The position numbers and the translations under genes are program-made. From Prinia subflava (taxonomy: Eukaryota > Chordata > Aves > Passeriformes > Cisticolidae), in NCBI RefSeq assembly GCF_021018805.1, contig NC_086283.1:7453162-7517161 (forward strand): 64,000 nt of DNA, read 5' to 3'. This document shows, one piece after another, positions 1 to 10,829 of this stretch (its first letter is position 1; each line of letters starts with the position of its first letter). The notes beneath the pieces are model-generated. The model was not told the origin of the DNA. It worked only from the letters and a program-made list of their open reading frames with translations, and did not search any database.

Positions 1-159
1 AGCTCAGCCCTTAGGTCAATCTCAAGCCATGCATTTTCCACACCACCCAGGTGATGGCTGGCATTTAGGCTCCTGACAGAAGAAAAGGGGCAAAGAAATA
101 AAATGTTAACTATTACACACTTACTAAGGTATATTACACTGATGTCTATTGTCAGGGAA

Positions 160-340
160 ATTGAACACTGGGATAGGCTATGCTTGGAGATGGTGGAGTA
201 ACTGTCCCTGGAGGGGTTTAAGAAAAGATTGGGCGTGGCACTTGGTGCCATGGTTTACTTGTCGTGGTGGTGTTCAGTCATAGGTTGGACTTGATCATCT
301 CAGAGGTCTTTTCCAACTTCATTGATTCTGTGGTTCTGTG
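160..340 (+). mobile_element. CR1 LINE fragment, 3' end
   Basis: The segment resembles the 3' end of avian CR1 retroposons: a CTGGAGGGGTTTAAGAAAAG stretch, then a GTGGCACTTGGTGCCATGG stretch, then GGTTGGACTTGATCATCTCA. It ends in the 8-bp-type tail ATTCTGTG GTTCTGTG. It is 5'-truncated as most CR1 copies are and contains no reverse transcriptase. It is the strongest single sign that this is bird (or at least sauropsid) DNA. Confidence 0.9.
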
Positions 341-2043
341 GTAGGGATGGATCTCAGAATCAGTGTGAAGAGTGTAACTGCTGCTGCCATTTCCTCCTCT
401 ACCATCTAGTAAATGGGTGTTTGTGCACAAAGGATGTTTTCCTTGCATGACAGATGACAGCCACCACAGGCAGAGACCCTCAGCCTGCTGGGAGGATGCC
501 CAGTGGGAGCTCCTGCATTTGTGCAGAGCCCCACTGAACTGACATGTAGGCACTGGCCCAAGCATGATGGTTACAGGCTTTGCTCCACGCTGAGTTATAT
601 TTAACACAGTAGCCTAAATTACACAGCAGATCAGGAGAACTCCCTTTGAAAAGGCTAACAAGGTGCCACCTGTTTCCCAGGTCAGAGCCAGGACTTTTGA
701 AGGCACATATGTTTGACAAGACCCAGATCAACTGAACAAAGTAACACTAATAGGGCCCCCTCCCCTGCTTGGGCACTGGGCAAGACGCAGCTGCCCTGGT
801 GCCTGGCTGGAAATCAGGAGCAGTCCCAGGGGATCTTGCAGGCTTCCCCAGCTGGGGGAAGAGTCCACAGGGAGGATGTGCAGCAGTAACAAGGGAGACA
901 AAAGTGTGACTGAGGGGACAAGGATCTTCTGAGGGATGAGAATGAGCTGAAGGATAATTCATTTCCCCAGATGAGGATAATTCACATAAGTTCAAAGATA
1001 CTAACCTCCTCCAGAGCATAAGCTTCTCTGGGGCAGAAACCTGTTAATTTGGAGAGTGTACCATGAATAATAGAGGCTGTCTGGGCAGCTCCATAAACCA
1101 TGGAGTGGAGTGGGAGGGGAGACCTTCCTGCCCAAATCAGACATTTATTCACACAACATCAAATCCACAGCCCAGGTCAGGATGTGGATGAAGTAAATCC
1201 GCCTTATAGCAGCCCTGTGCAGGAGCTTGCATAAAGCAACGTACCTGGACATCTCCAAGTGCTGCCCTGCACCCTCCCTCTGGATCCACCTCTAGAGTCT
1301 GCTTCAGCTGTTTTTTTCAAAACATCCATAGTAATTTCACCATTTTAATATCTAACTGCAAAACCTCCTGATGATTTAGGTTTTAGACAACCACAAACTA
1401 CCTTAAAAAATGCAACATAAAATTAAAGAATTCACCATTCATAGCTCCAAGAAGGGAACCAAGTAATTAATATACAGCTTAATCTACAGCTTCTGCTATC
1501 CTTATACAGCTCCAGTGCTTTGGCCTGCAGCCCCTTTGCCTTAATTGCTCTCACTAAAGATAGCACTCCTCTAATGCAGAATAATCTCGTGAATCCTATG
1601 CCCATATCAGGGCTTAATGAACAGTGTTTAAGAGGAAGAGAGCTCAAAATAACAACGTGTTTGTTTGTATTCAAGGAAAAATAGAAAACTACTTAAATTC
1701 AAAATCATATATCTCACATGAAATGAAATCCCATTAAAAGCTAATTTTTCTGGTTATCTAATATAATTCTGGTTATGGTTAATATCTCACGGATGATCCT
1801 TTGCTAACTTATAATGGTGAGCCATAGCCTGTCTGCATGCCAAAGATACCCTCTTTAAAGAAAAATAAATACCACAGAACGTTTCTGATCTTTCTCATAT
1901 AAAGTTTTTTTTTTAATGGAACACTATTTAGATGCTTCATGGCCAGCAAACATAAATAAATGTAATAAAAAGTAGTCTTGGCTGTGAGAGAGGTTTCAAA
2001 AACTGAATTCCTCAAGGGACAGACAAATAAAGCAGGGCAAGTT
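341..2043. other. Intergenic DNA without recognisable gene
   Basis: Upstream flank. Open frames here are short, lack splice context and give no familiar protein. Ordinary AT-leaning unique sequence; nothing further seen. Confidence 0.7.
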
Positions 2044-2273
2044 TTATTTCATTATCAACTTAAGTAGCGGCATGCATACATCAGCTGGTATCAATCTTGG
2101 TTTATAGCTTGAGGCCAGTGACTGACGACATGCTGCAAATTCAGATTCTGACTTTTCCATCACAGCATGCATTTGAGTAATTTTCTGCAGTTTTTGGTTT
2201 TCCAATCTGCAATTTTCAAATCTCCAGTTTTCCTCCTCTGCTGCATCACCTTCCATGTGCCTGGAATGACTAC
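2044..2273 (-). CDS. Candidate terminal exon of an unidentified coiled-coil protein
   Basis: On the - strand a good acceptor (cctccttttgcag) ends at 2274, followed by an open frame of 75 codons to TAA at 2044-2046. It reads SHSRH, then MEGDAAEEENWRFENCRLEN, QKLQKITQMHAVMEKSESEF and more, ending PADVCMPLLKLIMK. Residues about 12-45 are charged with Leu/Met/Phe spacing like a coiled coil. The stop overlaps a poly(A) hexamer AATAAA (2043-2048 on the - strand). The exon would enter in phase 1. I recognise no family and found no convincing upstream exon, though the CpG block 5-8 kb away could hold a divergent promoter. It could equally be a chance frame, a decayed gene or a lncRNA exon. Confidence 0.3.
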
Positions 2274-5200
2274 CTGCAAAAGGAGGTTCAGAGACTTTTT
2301 AAGGTGGAGGTTGTATCTGACTGGTTGTTTCATAGACAAAATGAATCTGCCTAATCCTTTTCTGAATCCATTCATCCTGTCAGCCTCCAAAACATCTTGC
2401 AGCCAGAAGCTTCATAATTTAATTACACATTGTTTAAAAAGGTGCTGAAGTTAGTAAAAGTTATTAAAGTCTTTTAGCCAGGAAGAGTACTATTACCTGG
2501 AGTTTCTTGTTTTGTTGAAAAGCCTTGCTACATGGGCAAGTTCTGTCGGCTCAGCTGCTGAATGGAGGCTCACCCCAACACACAAGTTTTGCAGCTGCTC
2601 CTTCCTTCTGACCAGCACAAAGCAGCAGAGGAGGCAAGGAGGAAACAGGAGAGAAAGCACAGTGGAGATGTACATCTGTGGAGATGCACAGACCAGAATC
2701 TGACTGATCAATCGCGGTATAACCTGGCAGATGAGCAACAAGGGCCACAATCTGAACCCTTGCTTCCACCCTCTGCAATAGCCCAGCCAGCCTAAAGGGT
2801 CCCCCTCTCTCATTACCCTTCTCCAGAAGGGCAAAAGCCATTCTCCTCCTTAGGCAGGGTCTATCTGAAGAGAGCCTGAGCACCCAAGCTCTGGCTGAGC
2901 TCAGCAGGGGCCACCAGCAGTCTGGGAGAGTCACAGCAGCATCACACAGGCAATTTTGGAATTTTAAGTGGAACCATTCACTCACAGTTTTCTCCTCTAC
3001 CCCACATTGTCCTTAGTGTCATCCTTCATCAGCTCTTTTTCAGCATGGGGTCTCATCTGTAGGTCCCTATTCCAGCACATTTATGAGTCAGGGTCTGCAG
3101 AATTTGACTGAAACCTCCTTGCATGTGATGTTCTCCTTTGACAACTCAGCCACACCTGCAGAACTTTTGCTCACATCTCTTTACTTCCCTCAGTCTTACG
3201 GAGTCTTTCCAAAACTCTACATTGCAAGCCAAAACTGCCTGTTTCCCCTAGACATGGACACAAGTAGTCCATGAGACCCACTCAAAGGAAAATGGAACTA
3301 AAGGTGAAATGGCCAGCTGCAACTCAGACTGATCTTGCTCCTCCTCAAAAGGTGAGCCCTATCTGCTGTCCCTATAGGTTGTGCCTCTCAGCCTTCCAGT
3401 CACCATGAAGACTTGTCTTTTCAGATCAGTACCAGACCTGAAACTGTGAAGCTGTGATGCTGAGATCACAAGGCTCTGAACAATACCTCAGACTCCTGCA
3501 AACTCCTCCTTCTCTGGCATTTCCCTATCAAACACTGCTGCCTTTGGTATTCAGCTGTTACAGTTTAATACCTCTGTCGGGCAAATTAATGGCACTTACT
3601 TCCATGGGAAGTGAGAGAAGGTACAGTAAAGTAAGACCCAAGTCCAAATAACTTTCTCAGTAAGAAAGAAAATTTGCCACCTCGTTACTTGCCTTAAACA
3701 CTTTCCCTGGGGGAGTGCCACATGTTTCACTGAGAGCAGCAAGATCCTTGGTACAGCCTGGCTGCTGTTCCCCCTCCCCATCCAGCTGCGTTTTGGCGAT
3801 GAACTTGGTCAGACAAAGGTCCGGGAATTAAAAAGAGTTAATAGGAGTCATGTACTGCGAGCACACATTCACTGCATTGCTGAACTGTCTTACTAACCCG
3901 GGAGTAGCCTCCCACACTCCCATGCCGCTAGTGCACAGCTGCTGCTGGAAAGCTGCCTGCAGAGCCCCTCTCCCCTCCCACCTCTTTCAAAGGACCTTGT
4001 CTGGAGCTACCAGGCTTCTGTTGGCAATATTTGTCAGGGAACAGAGGACTACTGTCACTTAAAAATAAGCAAAGGATTACAAGATGCTTTGATTTCATTG
4101 GGAGCACAGAAAGGCAACGATCGCCATTTCAAAAGCTAGAAGGAAACATTGGTGCGCAGTCAGCTCTGCGTGTTCATTATATATTTGGCAGAATATATCA
4201 ATTGGTGTATGCTGAATTCCAAAACAGGTCTAGCTAGAGCCATGCCAAGGGCTATTGTAAAAGGGTGACCGCTTTACAAAGCACCTCATATGCTTATGGG
4301 GCTCCAGACACTAATTTTGTGTTGTACAATCAAGTACAAATAGAAATAATCATTTTCAGAACAACGCTCCCAACTACATGTGCACAAAACCCTGGCAAAA
4401 GGCCCTCATGGGCTTTCCCTGGTGCATCCAAGTTGTTGCAGCGTGAGACACTCACCAGCACTTTTGAGTCCACGCTGGAGGTGCAGAAGCAGGACTCTGT
4501 TGGAGGGGCCTTTGAAAGCCTGCCCACAGACACTGCCCCTGGGTGGGGCATCCTGGCTCTCGGCGATAGAGAAAATCTCATCCATTCTGGGACATGTATA
4601 ACATTTATTTATTCAGGAGCAGAACTTCCCCCTCCAAGAAAGTAGGAAATGTTGATGTAAATGGGCAAAACTGCTACTCTGAAATTAAAATATATTTCTT
4701 CAGCCAGAACCTCACATTAATGTGGCATCCCACAAAACTACTGAAGTTTGGATTTTCAAAGAGCCCTTCGGGGATATTTTACTGCACTCCCTTTGAACAT
4801 CTCTTTGGTCCTTTCAAAAATGCCAGGCTAAAAATCCCTGCTGAGGGGCAGCACGTTGTCGTGCTCTTTTGAGGTCTTACCTTTAATACAACATTAACCT
4901 CACATTTTGCATTTTTCCAAGCATGGCTTTCTGGGTTTAGTTCTGTGTCCTGTGTCCCCTTTTATCCACATGCTGTGGATTATCAGATCTGATGAGTCAT
5001 CACAAATAATCCTGCAATGGCACTGCTCGATGTAAGGGTTATTTTGCAAGCTACTTTGTGTCATCATTTATTTGAATAAACTATGCCACTTGCCCTTTAT
5101 TTTATCTTGCACTGAAAAAAAAAAGAAAAAGAAAAAGAAAAAAAAAGAAAACAGCCACTAACTACTAACTACTAACTATTTTAATCTCAAAAGAAGATAA

Positions 5201-6569
5201 CAACACGTTCATGAGATCTGAGCCACCAATGCCTTCCTCTAAACAAAAGCTCTTACAGTAAAAATGCACTGGTAAGATTTGCCCACTCAAATCTCATAAA
5301 GCTCATGTTGTTGCAAGAGCTAAGAAAACCTAGCTCTTTAAACAGAGTAATTCTGGACTAAGAACATTAATGGCATCCCAGAACTGGAAAGCTGGATGTG
5401 TAAATTAAAAAGCAAAAAGCACATATACAGTCTTAATATCCTAATACCTATTACATGTGATCTCTTTCAAAGTAGCTTTAAATGCAAGTGCAGTTACTCT
5501 TTGATATAGCTGCTAGAAACATAGTCAGGATGCCCTTTTTTATGAATTTAAAAAATGAGTCCTTATTTCATAAAGGCTCATAATAAATGAGTCTTCAAAA
5601 CCAGAATATATTATTCCCTTTTCAGTTTTATTCTCCATTTAAAACATAAATCTGCACCAAATACAGAATAGTTCCCTTCACTCGGCAGAATCCTCTTGAC
5701 TGTCGGAAAGAATCTCTTTCAGGCACCGTGACAGGAAGGATCATACATGCAATGAGAAATCCCCTGCACACCACACCTAAGTTCCCTCAAGGCTACCAGG
5801 AACTGCCATCAGCATCACCTGGAGGCCACAGCAGGTGACCCATGCCGATAAGCAGCTGCACACAGGCCACGGAGTGTGAGCCACAGTGTCTGCAACCCAA
5901 ACCTGGACTCACATCCAAAGCTATGCCAGGTATCTGGACACGGTGCTTGTAAAAACACTGGAAAGGGACTGCACCACAAAAGGGACTGTCTGCCTGGTAC
6001 AACACAAGAGTGAGGGAGGACGCTGGGTTTTCCCCTCAAAAAATCCTGATCTGTTATTTATAGCTTTCCCTATTCATTTCCCTGTTCATCAGAAGAGAAG
6101 GGTCTCTTCAAAAACAACAGTGCATTTATTTTAACAGGGTAAAAAAGAGCCTTAGAAGTATTATCCTCATTTTAGAGGCACAGAACAGGTCAATATTTCC
6201 AAATACATCCATATAACCTGAGGCAGCCCGGGGCTGGCTCCTGAGTGATGCTGTGCAGCAGCGGCATGTGCCAGGACACCACAGCGATAACTCTGCAGAG
6301 CCAGGGCTAATCATCACATCCCTGCTCTGGTCCTGCTCACCCCGTGTCCTGAAGGAGGAGGATTTATTTGCTTCAGAAGGAATTTGGGAATGCAGCCTAT
6401 ATATTCAACTTGCACATAAATCATGGATGTTATCTAAATGGGGTGGCAAAGGCAGACACGAGGAACACGCATAATTCAGTCACATTGTCTTGAAGAGGCA
6501 CCGAAAAGGCTCGATTTGAGAAATTTTAAACCCTAACATACTCTGTTGTGCTTTGCAGTCCTGAGGGAG
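2274..6569. other. Intergenic DNA, LEF1 upstream flank
   Basis: No gene recognised. Contains an A/AG-rich low-complexity tract (5115-5151), a small ACTAACT repeat, and a unique stretch at 4060-4240 that looks like possible conserved non-coding DNA. The open frames in this interval have no family resemblance. Confidence 0.6.
5115..5177. repeat. A/AG-rich tract followed by three ACTAACT units
   Basis: Bases 5115-5151 are almost only A with single G interruptions every five to six bases. Bases 5157-5177 are three perfect 7-bp ACTAACT units. Simple sequence with no sign of an element around it. Confidence 0.9.
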
Positions 6570-7238
6570 CAGCGAGAGGCGGGTGACCGTCCCCGCAGGC
6601 CCGGGGCGGGCAGGGTGCGCAGGGTGGCAGCGGGGCCCCGGTGATTCCCGTGTGCCAGCGCCGCACGCACAGCTCCGAAGGGAGTCCCTCTGTCCCTCAG
6701 CAGCGCCGGGCCCGCCGGGGCGCCGCGGGGCACAGCGTGGGCTGCCGCGAAAGGCGCCTGGCGCCCAGCGCACCCACCCCTCGGGACACCACCCTCGACA
6801 TTGCTTCCCAGGGGGAGAAAAAGCCGCGGGGGCTTGCCTAGGAGGACTCCCTTCGAGCCGGCCTCCCGGGCGGGAGAGGGGGGGTTTTGCCGCTGTTTGC
6901 TCGTTGCTTAGGCACTGTGAAGGAGCTTTGCCCCGCGGCCGCGCAGCCCTGGCCCGGCCGCGCTCCTGGACGCGCTGTCGGGCGGCTCTTCCCGGCGGAG
7001 CCCGCTTGGCTCCGCAGCCCGGCGGCTTTAAACAAAAGAGTTGGTCTGTTGGTTCGTTGGTTGGTTTTTATTCTTTTTTTTTTTCTTTTCAGAAAACAAC
7101 TGCAACCCCCTTTTGCTAGAATATTTTTTTCCCCTCCCTCCCCTCGGTCCCCCCGACCACTACGTGCTCCCCCTGCTCCCCCTTGCCTCTGACTGGCACG
7201 CGTCCAGGACGGAGGAATTTTTTCCCCCTCCCTTTTCT

Positions 7239-7266
7239 ATTATTTATTTATTTATTTATTTTATTC
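7239..7266. repeat. TTTA microsatellite
   Basis: A run of TTTA/TTAT units (tattatttatttatttattt and onward) inside the T-rich gap of the CpG block. Confidence 0.85.
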
Positions 7267-7460
7267 TACTTTCTTTCCACGGCACATTTCGGCTCCAGCT
7301 CCCCAAACTCTTTGATCTCCCCCGCTGTCTCCTTACCCGGAAGAAAACCCCGGCTCTCTCAGCTGGGAGCTCGGCGCACACGTGGGTGCCCTGGCGCGCC
7401 TCCATGCTCCTGCCAAATTTAGTCACACAAAGAGCTCGGGGAGGGGAACCGGGGGGGATG

Positions 7461-7495
7461 AAAGGCGCCGCCGGCGGGACATCAAAGGCGCCGCC
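7461..7495. repeat. Direct repeat AAAGGCGCCGCC, 23-bp spacing
   Basis: AAAGGCGCCGCC occurs at 7461-7472 and again at 7484-7495. The second copy overlaps the TCF/LEF site, so the duplicated unit adjoins the motif just upstream of the TATA-like element. Confidence 0.85.
7480..7488 (-). promoter_or_regulatory. TCF/LEF consensus site
   Basis: CATCAAAGG, the complement of CCTTTGATG, fits the SCTTTGATS consensus at every position. It is 33 bp upstream of TATATA. A second, 8-of-9 match (TCTTTGATC) is at 7309-7317. About two perfect matches are expected by chance in 64 kb, so only the position makes this one of interest. Confidence 0.45.
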
Positions 7496-7520
7496 GCCCC
7501 GCCCCACTCCCGCCCTTCCC

Positions 7521-7526
7521 TATATA
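7521..7526. promoter_or_regulatory. TATA-like element in the CpG block
   Basis: CCCTATATAGGGG is a symmetric TATA box inside GC-rich DNA, so it could direct transcription either way. To the right it would start near 7550, 3.3 kb before the LEF1 ATG, which would need an upstream noncoding exon or a separate transcript. To the left it could serve a - strand transcript. Confidence 0.4.
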
Positions 7527-7764
7527 GGGGGCGCCGGCGGCGGGCGCCGCTTCGCACGCCACAGTGTCCTGTGTCTCCCTCCCCGCTTATTGCGCCCGGA
7601 GGGGTCGTCACTGGCACCCCGGTTCCTCCCGCTCCCCGCTCAGCCCCCCTGAAGCTCGGGGGTCGGGCCGCCGCCCCAAGCGCCCCGGGGCCGCTTTGCC
7701 CTCCCCCCTTCTCCGAGTATGGGATGGATGTCGGAGAGTGCTCCAAGTGCGGGTCGCTTCAACG

Positions 7765-7980
7765 CTGAACATGTAAAAAACCCCGACCAACAAAAACTCC
7801 TCAGCTCCCTCTGAAACGCTATAACCCACTCAATCGGCCAAAAAAACCCTCAGCAAAACCTCCTCAAAATTAAACAACAAAGCAAACAAACATACAAAAC
7901 ACGAAACCACGGCAAAATACAAACTCCCACAACAAGCAAAGAGAAAAAAATAAGAAACACCTAAAGCGCAAAAATCACCC
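7765..7980. repeat. A/C-rich, G-poor low-complexity block
   Basis: About 215 bp with many AACAAA, CAAAAC and AAACC motifs, few G and few T, sitting between GC-rich segments. No repeat unit is obvious. Confidence 0.7.
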
Positions 7981-8201
7981 CTGCGAAAGTACCAAGCGGC
8001 GCGGTGGCCGCTGCGGAGCGGGGTACCGGGCACGGCGGCGGGCGCGCTCCCGGTGGCCCGGGGGAGGGCGGCGGGTCCCGCCGGCGGCGAGAGCGGGGCC
8101 ACCGTGGGGCGTCCCCATGCCCCGGGCCTTGCCCCCCGCCTCCGGCGGTGCCCCAAGGACTGCGAGCAAAGCGACAGCTTTGTGTTCTCTCCAGTCAAAT
8201 C

Positions 8202-8220
8202 TGACGTTGGAGTTGACGTT
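8202..8220 (+). promoter_or_regulatory. Two TGACGTT half sites, 12 bp apart
   Basis: TGACGTT at 8202-8208 and 8214-8220, on the same strand. TGACGT is the CREB/ATF half site. A third TGACGTT is at 8663-8669. Binding is inference. Confidence 0.35.
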
Positions 8221-9705
8221 TCCTGAGTTTATCTTTTCGTCGTAAATCATTACGGTTTCCACACACACATTCCCCCGCCCTGGTCCCGCCGCCCCCACGC
8301 CGGCCCTTTTTTGCCTTCAAAATCTTTCCACCAAAAAACCGATCCGGGAAAGGCTCCAGCCCACGTGAAGGGACGGCGGAGGGGCGGGGGGAGGTTGCTT
8401 TTCCAGAGGGATCCGGCAATGAAACAGAGGAGTGGCCGCACTGCCGGCTCCTCCGGCGGGGTCCCTGCCTGCTCCCGTCCCGTCGGCGGAGCGGGGTGCA
8501 ATGCTCAGCCTCTCGCCGAAGGTCTTTTTTTCAGAACGGGGCCGTCCCGGGGCAGCTTTGCCCAGCCCGGGTGTCCGGTGCTCGCAGAGCGCCAGGAAAG
8601 GGAAGAGGGGCGGGAGGGATACGGAGATGTGCATCTCCGCTCAGGAACCATCGCCAGTTGTCTGACGTTTTCCAAACAACCGCTTCCCCATCGCCGCTCT
8701 ATAGACAGCAGTCTCCGGGAGAGAGGGGGGTCTCCCTGCATCTAGGGACCACTGCACAATTAAGCCCCTTACCAGGAGTTACATTTCTAATTTATTTCTT
8801 TCTCGATCATTTATTTCGCGCACTTGTTCGACTTGGCAAGTCCACCTCCCGTTTCCCGCTACCTTGATCCCTTTCTCGGGCTTTGAAGGGTCTGATTTCT
8901 CAGCTGGATTTTAATTACCCGTTCGAGGACGATGGCGCAGAGCCGCGGGCGGCGGCGCGGGCAGCCGGGCTCAGCCCGCCCGTGTCCCGGCCGGCAGAGC
9001 CGCCGTGCCGAACCCAGCATTTGCCGAAAACGGATTGAGCATCCACATGTTCCCGTCCCTCTGGCTCCCGGCGCTTGAAGGTTTAGCACCCTGACGGGGC
9101 ATGTGCAAAGCACCAAGCACACTTTTCCGATGCCAAAACACTGGGAAGTTGTTTCCTGCAAAATGTGCGCCCATCGTGTTCGCAAAATAAAAGTTGCCGA
9201 TCCTGATGTCTCCCAAGCGCAGCGCCTGCTTTTGTCTGGATGATTTTTTTATTGTACTCGTGCCCTGTTGCGGGGCGATGCCGGATCAGCCGGGAACTAA
9301 CGGGGCAGCGCGGTGCAGGAGGAACGGGACAGGGTGGGGGGTGGATCTCCGTTACTGCTCTGGCTCTATTTACCGCTCCGAAACCGGGATGAGCTGACCC
9401 CGGCAGGTTTCTCCCTGTCTCTCGGGGGCTACTACGCGTTTCTGCCGGGCACTTGCTGGATTCAATGGGTATGTCTTAATTCTGCCCTTCGTCCGAAGCG
9501 GGCGCGGGCAGAGCCTAGTCAACCCCTCGCACACTTCCCACACCGTTGCAGCGCCATGTGGCGATGGGGAAGGCTCGACAAAGCAGCCCTAAAAAAGCAG
9601 GTCTGTCCGCCCTTCCCGGGGATGCAGCTAGCGCCTGTGCCCTCCTCGGCGGGCTCTTGGCTGGGGAGGGAGAGGAGCGGCAGTGCCCCGGCGCACCCCC
9701 GCGAC

Positions 9706-9772
9706 GCGGACACGCACACACAAACGTACACGTGTGCGTGTAGATACACGCACGGACACACGGACGCACAGA
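9706..9772. repeat. CA/CG alternating tract
   Basis: GACACGCACACACAAACGTA and the bases after it alternate purine and pyrimidine over about 60 bp, with CACGTGTGCGTGT in the middle. Degenerate CA-type simple sequence with Z-DNA character. Confidence 0.7.
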
Positions 9773-9881
9773 GAGGCTACTCCGCGAGGCCACAGCAAAG
9801 TTTGCCCGGGGGCAGCCCCGCACCCGCTCCCCCCCACCCACTCCTCCCTCCCCGCTGGCGCTGGCCCCGGCCCCCTCCTCT

Positions 9882-9976
9882 CCCCGCCCCCGCCCCTCGG
9901 CCCTCCCGGCCCGGATACGGTGTCAGTCACGGCGGCGGTTCCTTTCATCTCCGCCGCCCCCGCCCCTCCCCGCCCC
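9882..9976. promoter_or_regulatory. LEF1: GC-box cluster, likely LEF1 core promoter area
   Basis: CCCCGCCCCCGCCCC at 9882-9896 and further CCGCCCC motifs to about 9976 are Sp/KLF-type sites with no TATA nearby. At 0.9-1.0 kb before the ATG they fit a promoter for a leader about as long as the human one (roughly 1 kb). The exact start site is not visible. Confidence 0.5.
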
Positions 9977-10008
9977 GACGGCGGAGGGAGGCAGGGAGGG
10001 CGGGAGCG

Positions 10009-10110
10009 ATGCTGAAGTTGCGCTGCCGCCGCCGCCCCGCGCCCCACCGCCGCCCCCCGTGGGGCGCCGCGCCCGCCGGCTGCGGCAGGAGGCCCCGCGC
10101 CGGGCGCTGA
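10009..10110 (+). CDS. Upstream ORF 1 in the probable LEF1 leader
   Basis: ATG with G at -3 opens a 33-codon Arg/Pro-rich frame (MLKLRCRRRPAPHRRPPWGA and onward) closed by TGA, 762 nt before the LEF1 ATG. It would matter only if transcription starts upstream of it. The composition is that of translated GC-rich DNA, so a regulatory rather than protein role is more likely. Confidence 0.35.
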   Translation: MLKLRCRRRPAPHRRPPWGAAPAGCGRRPRAGR

Positions 10111-10526
10111 GCGCGGGGGCGGCCGGGGGCGCCGTGCCCGCAACTTTTTCCCCTGCCCGCGGGCGCGGAGGGAAGCGGGGGGGGGGTCACCTCCCCGCCC
10201 GCTCCATCCCTCCCCTCCTGCGCACCCTCCCTCCCTCCCGGGGCTGTTTCTTCCTCGACCCCCCGCCCCTCGCGGTGCCGCCGAGCCGAGCTCAGCCGTG
10301 CCCGGAGCCGCGGACGAAGCGGCGGACAAAGGCCCGGTGGGTGCGCGGCACGGGTAGCGCCGGCCCCTTCCCCCGGGACGCCCCCTCCCCCTTCCCGCGT
10401 CCCCCCAGCCATTTTAACTCGGTCCCGTCGGGGTGGTGGCAACTTCACTCGGAGGCGAAACGCGGGCGAGCTCAGCTCCCCTCCGCGTCTCCTCGTCCCC
10501 GGGGTGAGCCCGGGTCCCGGGGGGGG

Positions 10527-10550
10527 ATGGAGGGGGGTCGGTTCTCCTAG
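10527..10550 (+). CDS. Upstream ORF 2 (MEGGRFS) in the LEF1 leader
   Basis: A seven-codon frame ending TAG, 322 nt before the LEF1 start. Its ATG has G at -3 and G at +4, a stronger context than the main start (A at -3, C at +4). No other ATG lies between it and the main start, so ribosomes would have to reinitiate or leak past it. Confidence 0.45.
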   Translation: MEGGRFS

Positions 10551-10738
10551 GGGGCGGTCCCTGGCGCGGTCGGGACACGGGCGAGCGTATTTCGACCTAT
10601 TCCGGCCGTGCGGCGCGTCGGGGCGAGGGTCCCCGGGACGTCCGTGTCGTGCGGAAGACGGGGTACCTCGGCCCCGAGGGGGCGGGCGGACGGGCGGGGG
10701 TCTCCGGCTGCCGAGAGCAACCCCGAGGAGTTCACGGG

Positions 10739-10829
10739 ATTTTTCCTTCTTCTCTCCTCCTTCTCCTCCTCTCTCCTCCTCCTCCGCCCTCCTCCTCCTC
10801 CCCCCGCTGCTCCTCCCGCTCCCCTTCCC
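10739..10829 (+). promoter_or_regulatory. LEF1: Polypyrimidine tract in the LEF1 5' leader
   Basis: About 90 nt nearly all C and T (TTTTTCCTTCTTCTCTCCTC and onward) ending about 45 nt before the ATG. Human LEF1 mRNA has been reported to use internal ribosome entry in its long leader; pyrimidine tracts bind PTB-type proteins. A function here is inference. Confidence 0.5.

Noticed and set aside
6583..7768. Several 100-200 codon + strand frames in the CpG block
   Set aside because: Overlapping frames of similar length occur in several frames at once, with no splice logic and no recognisable protein.
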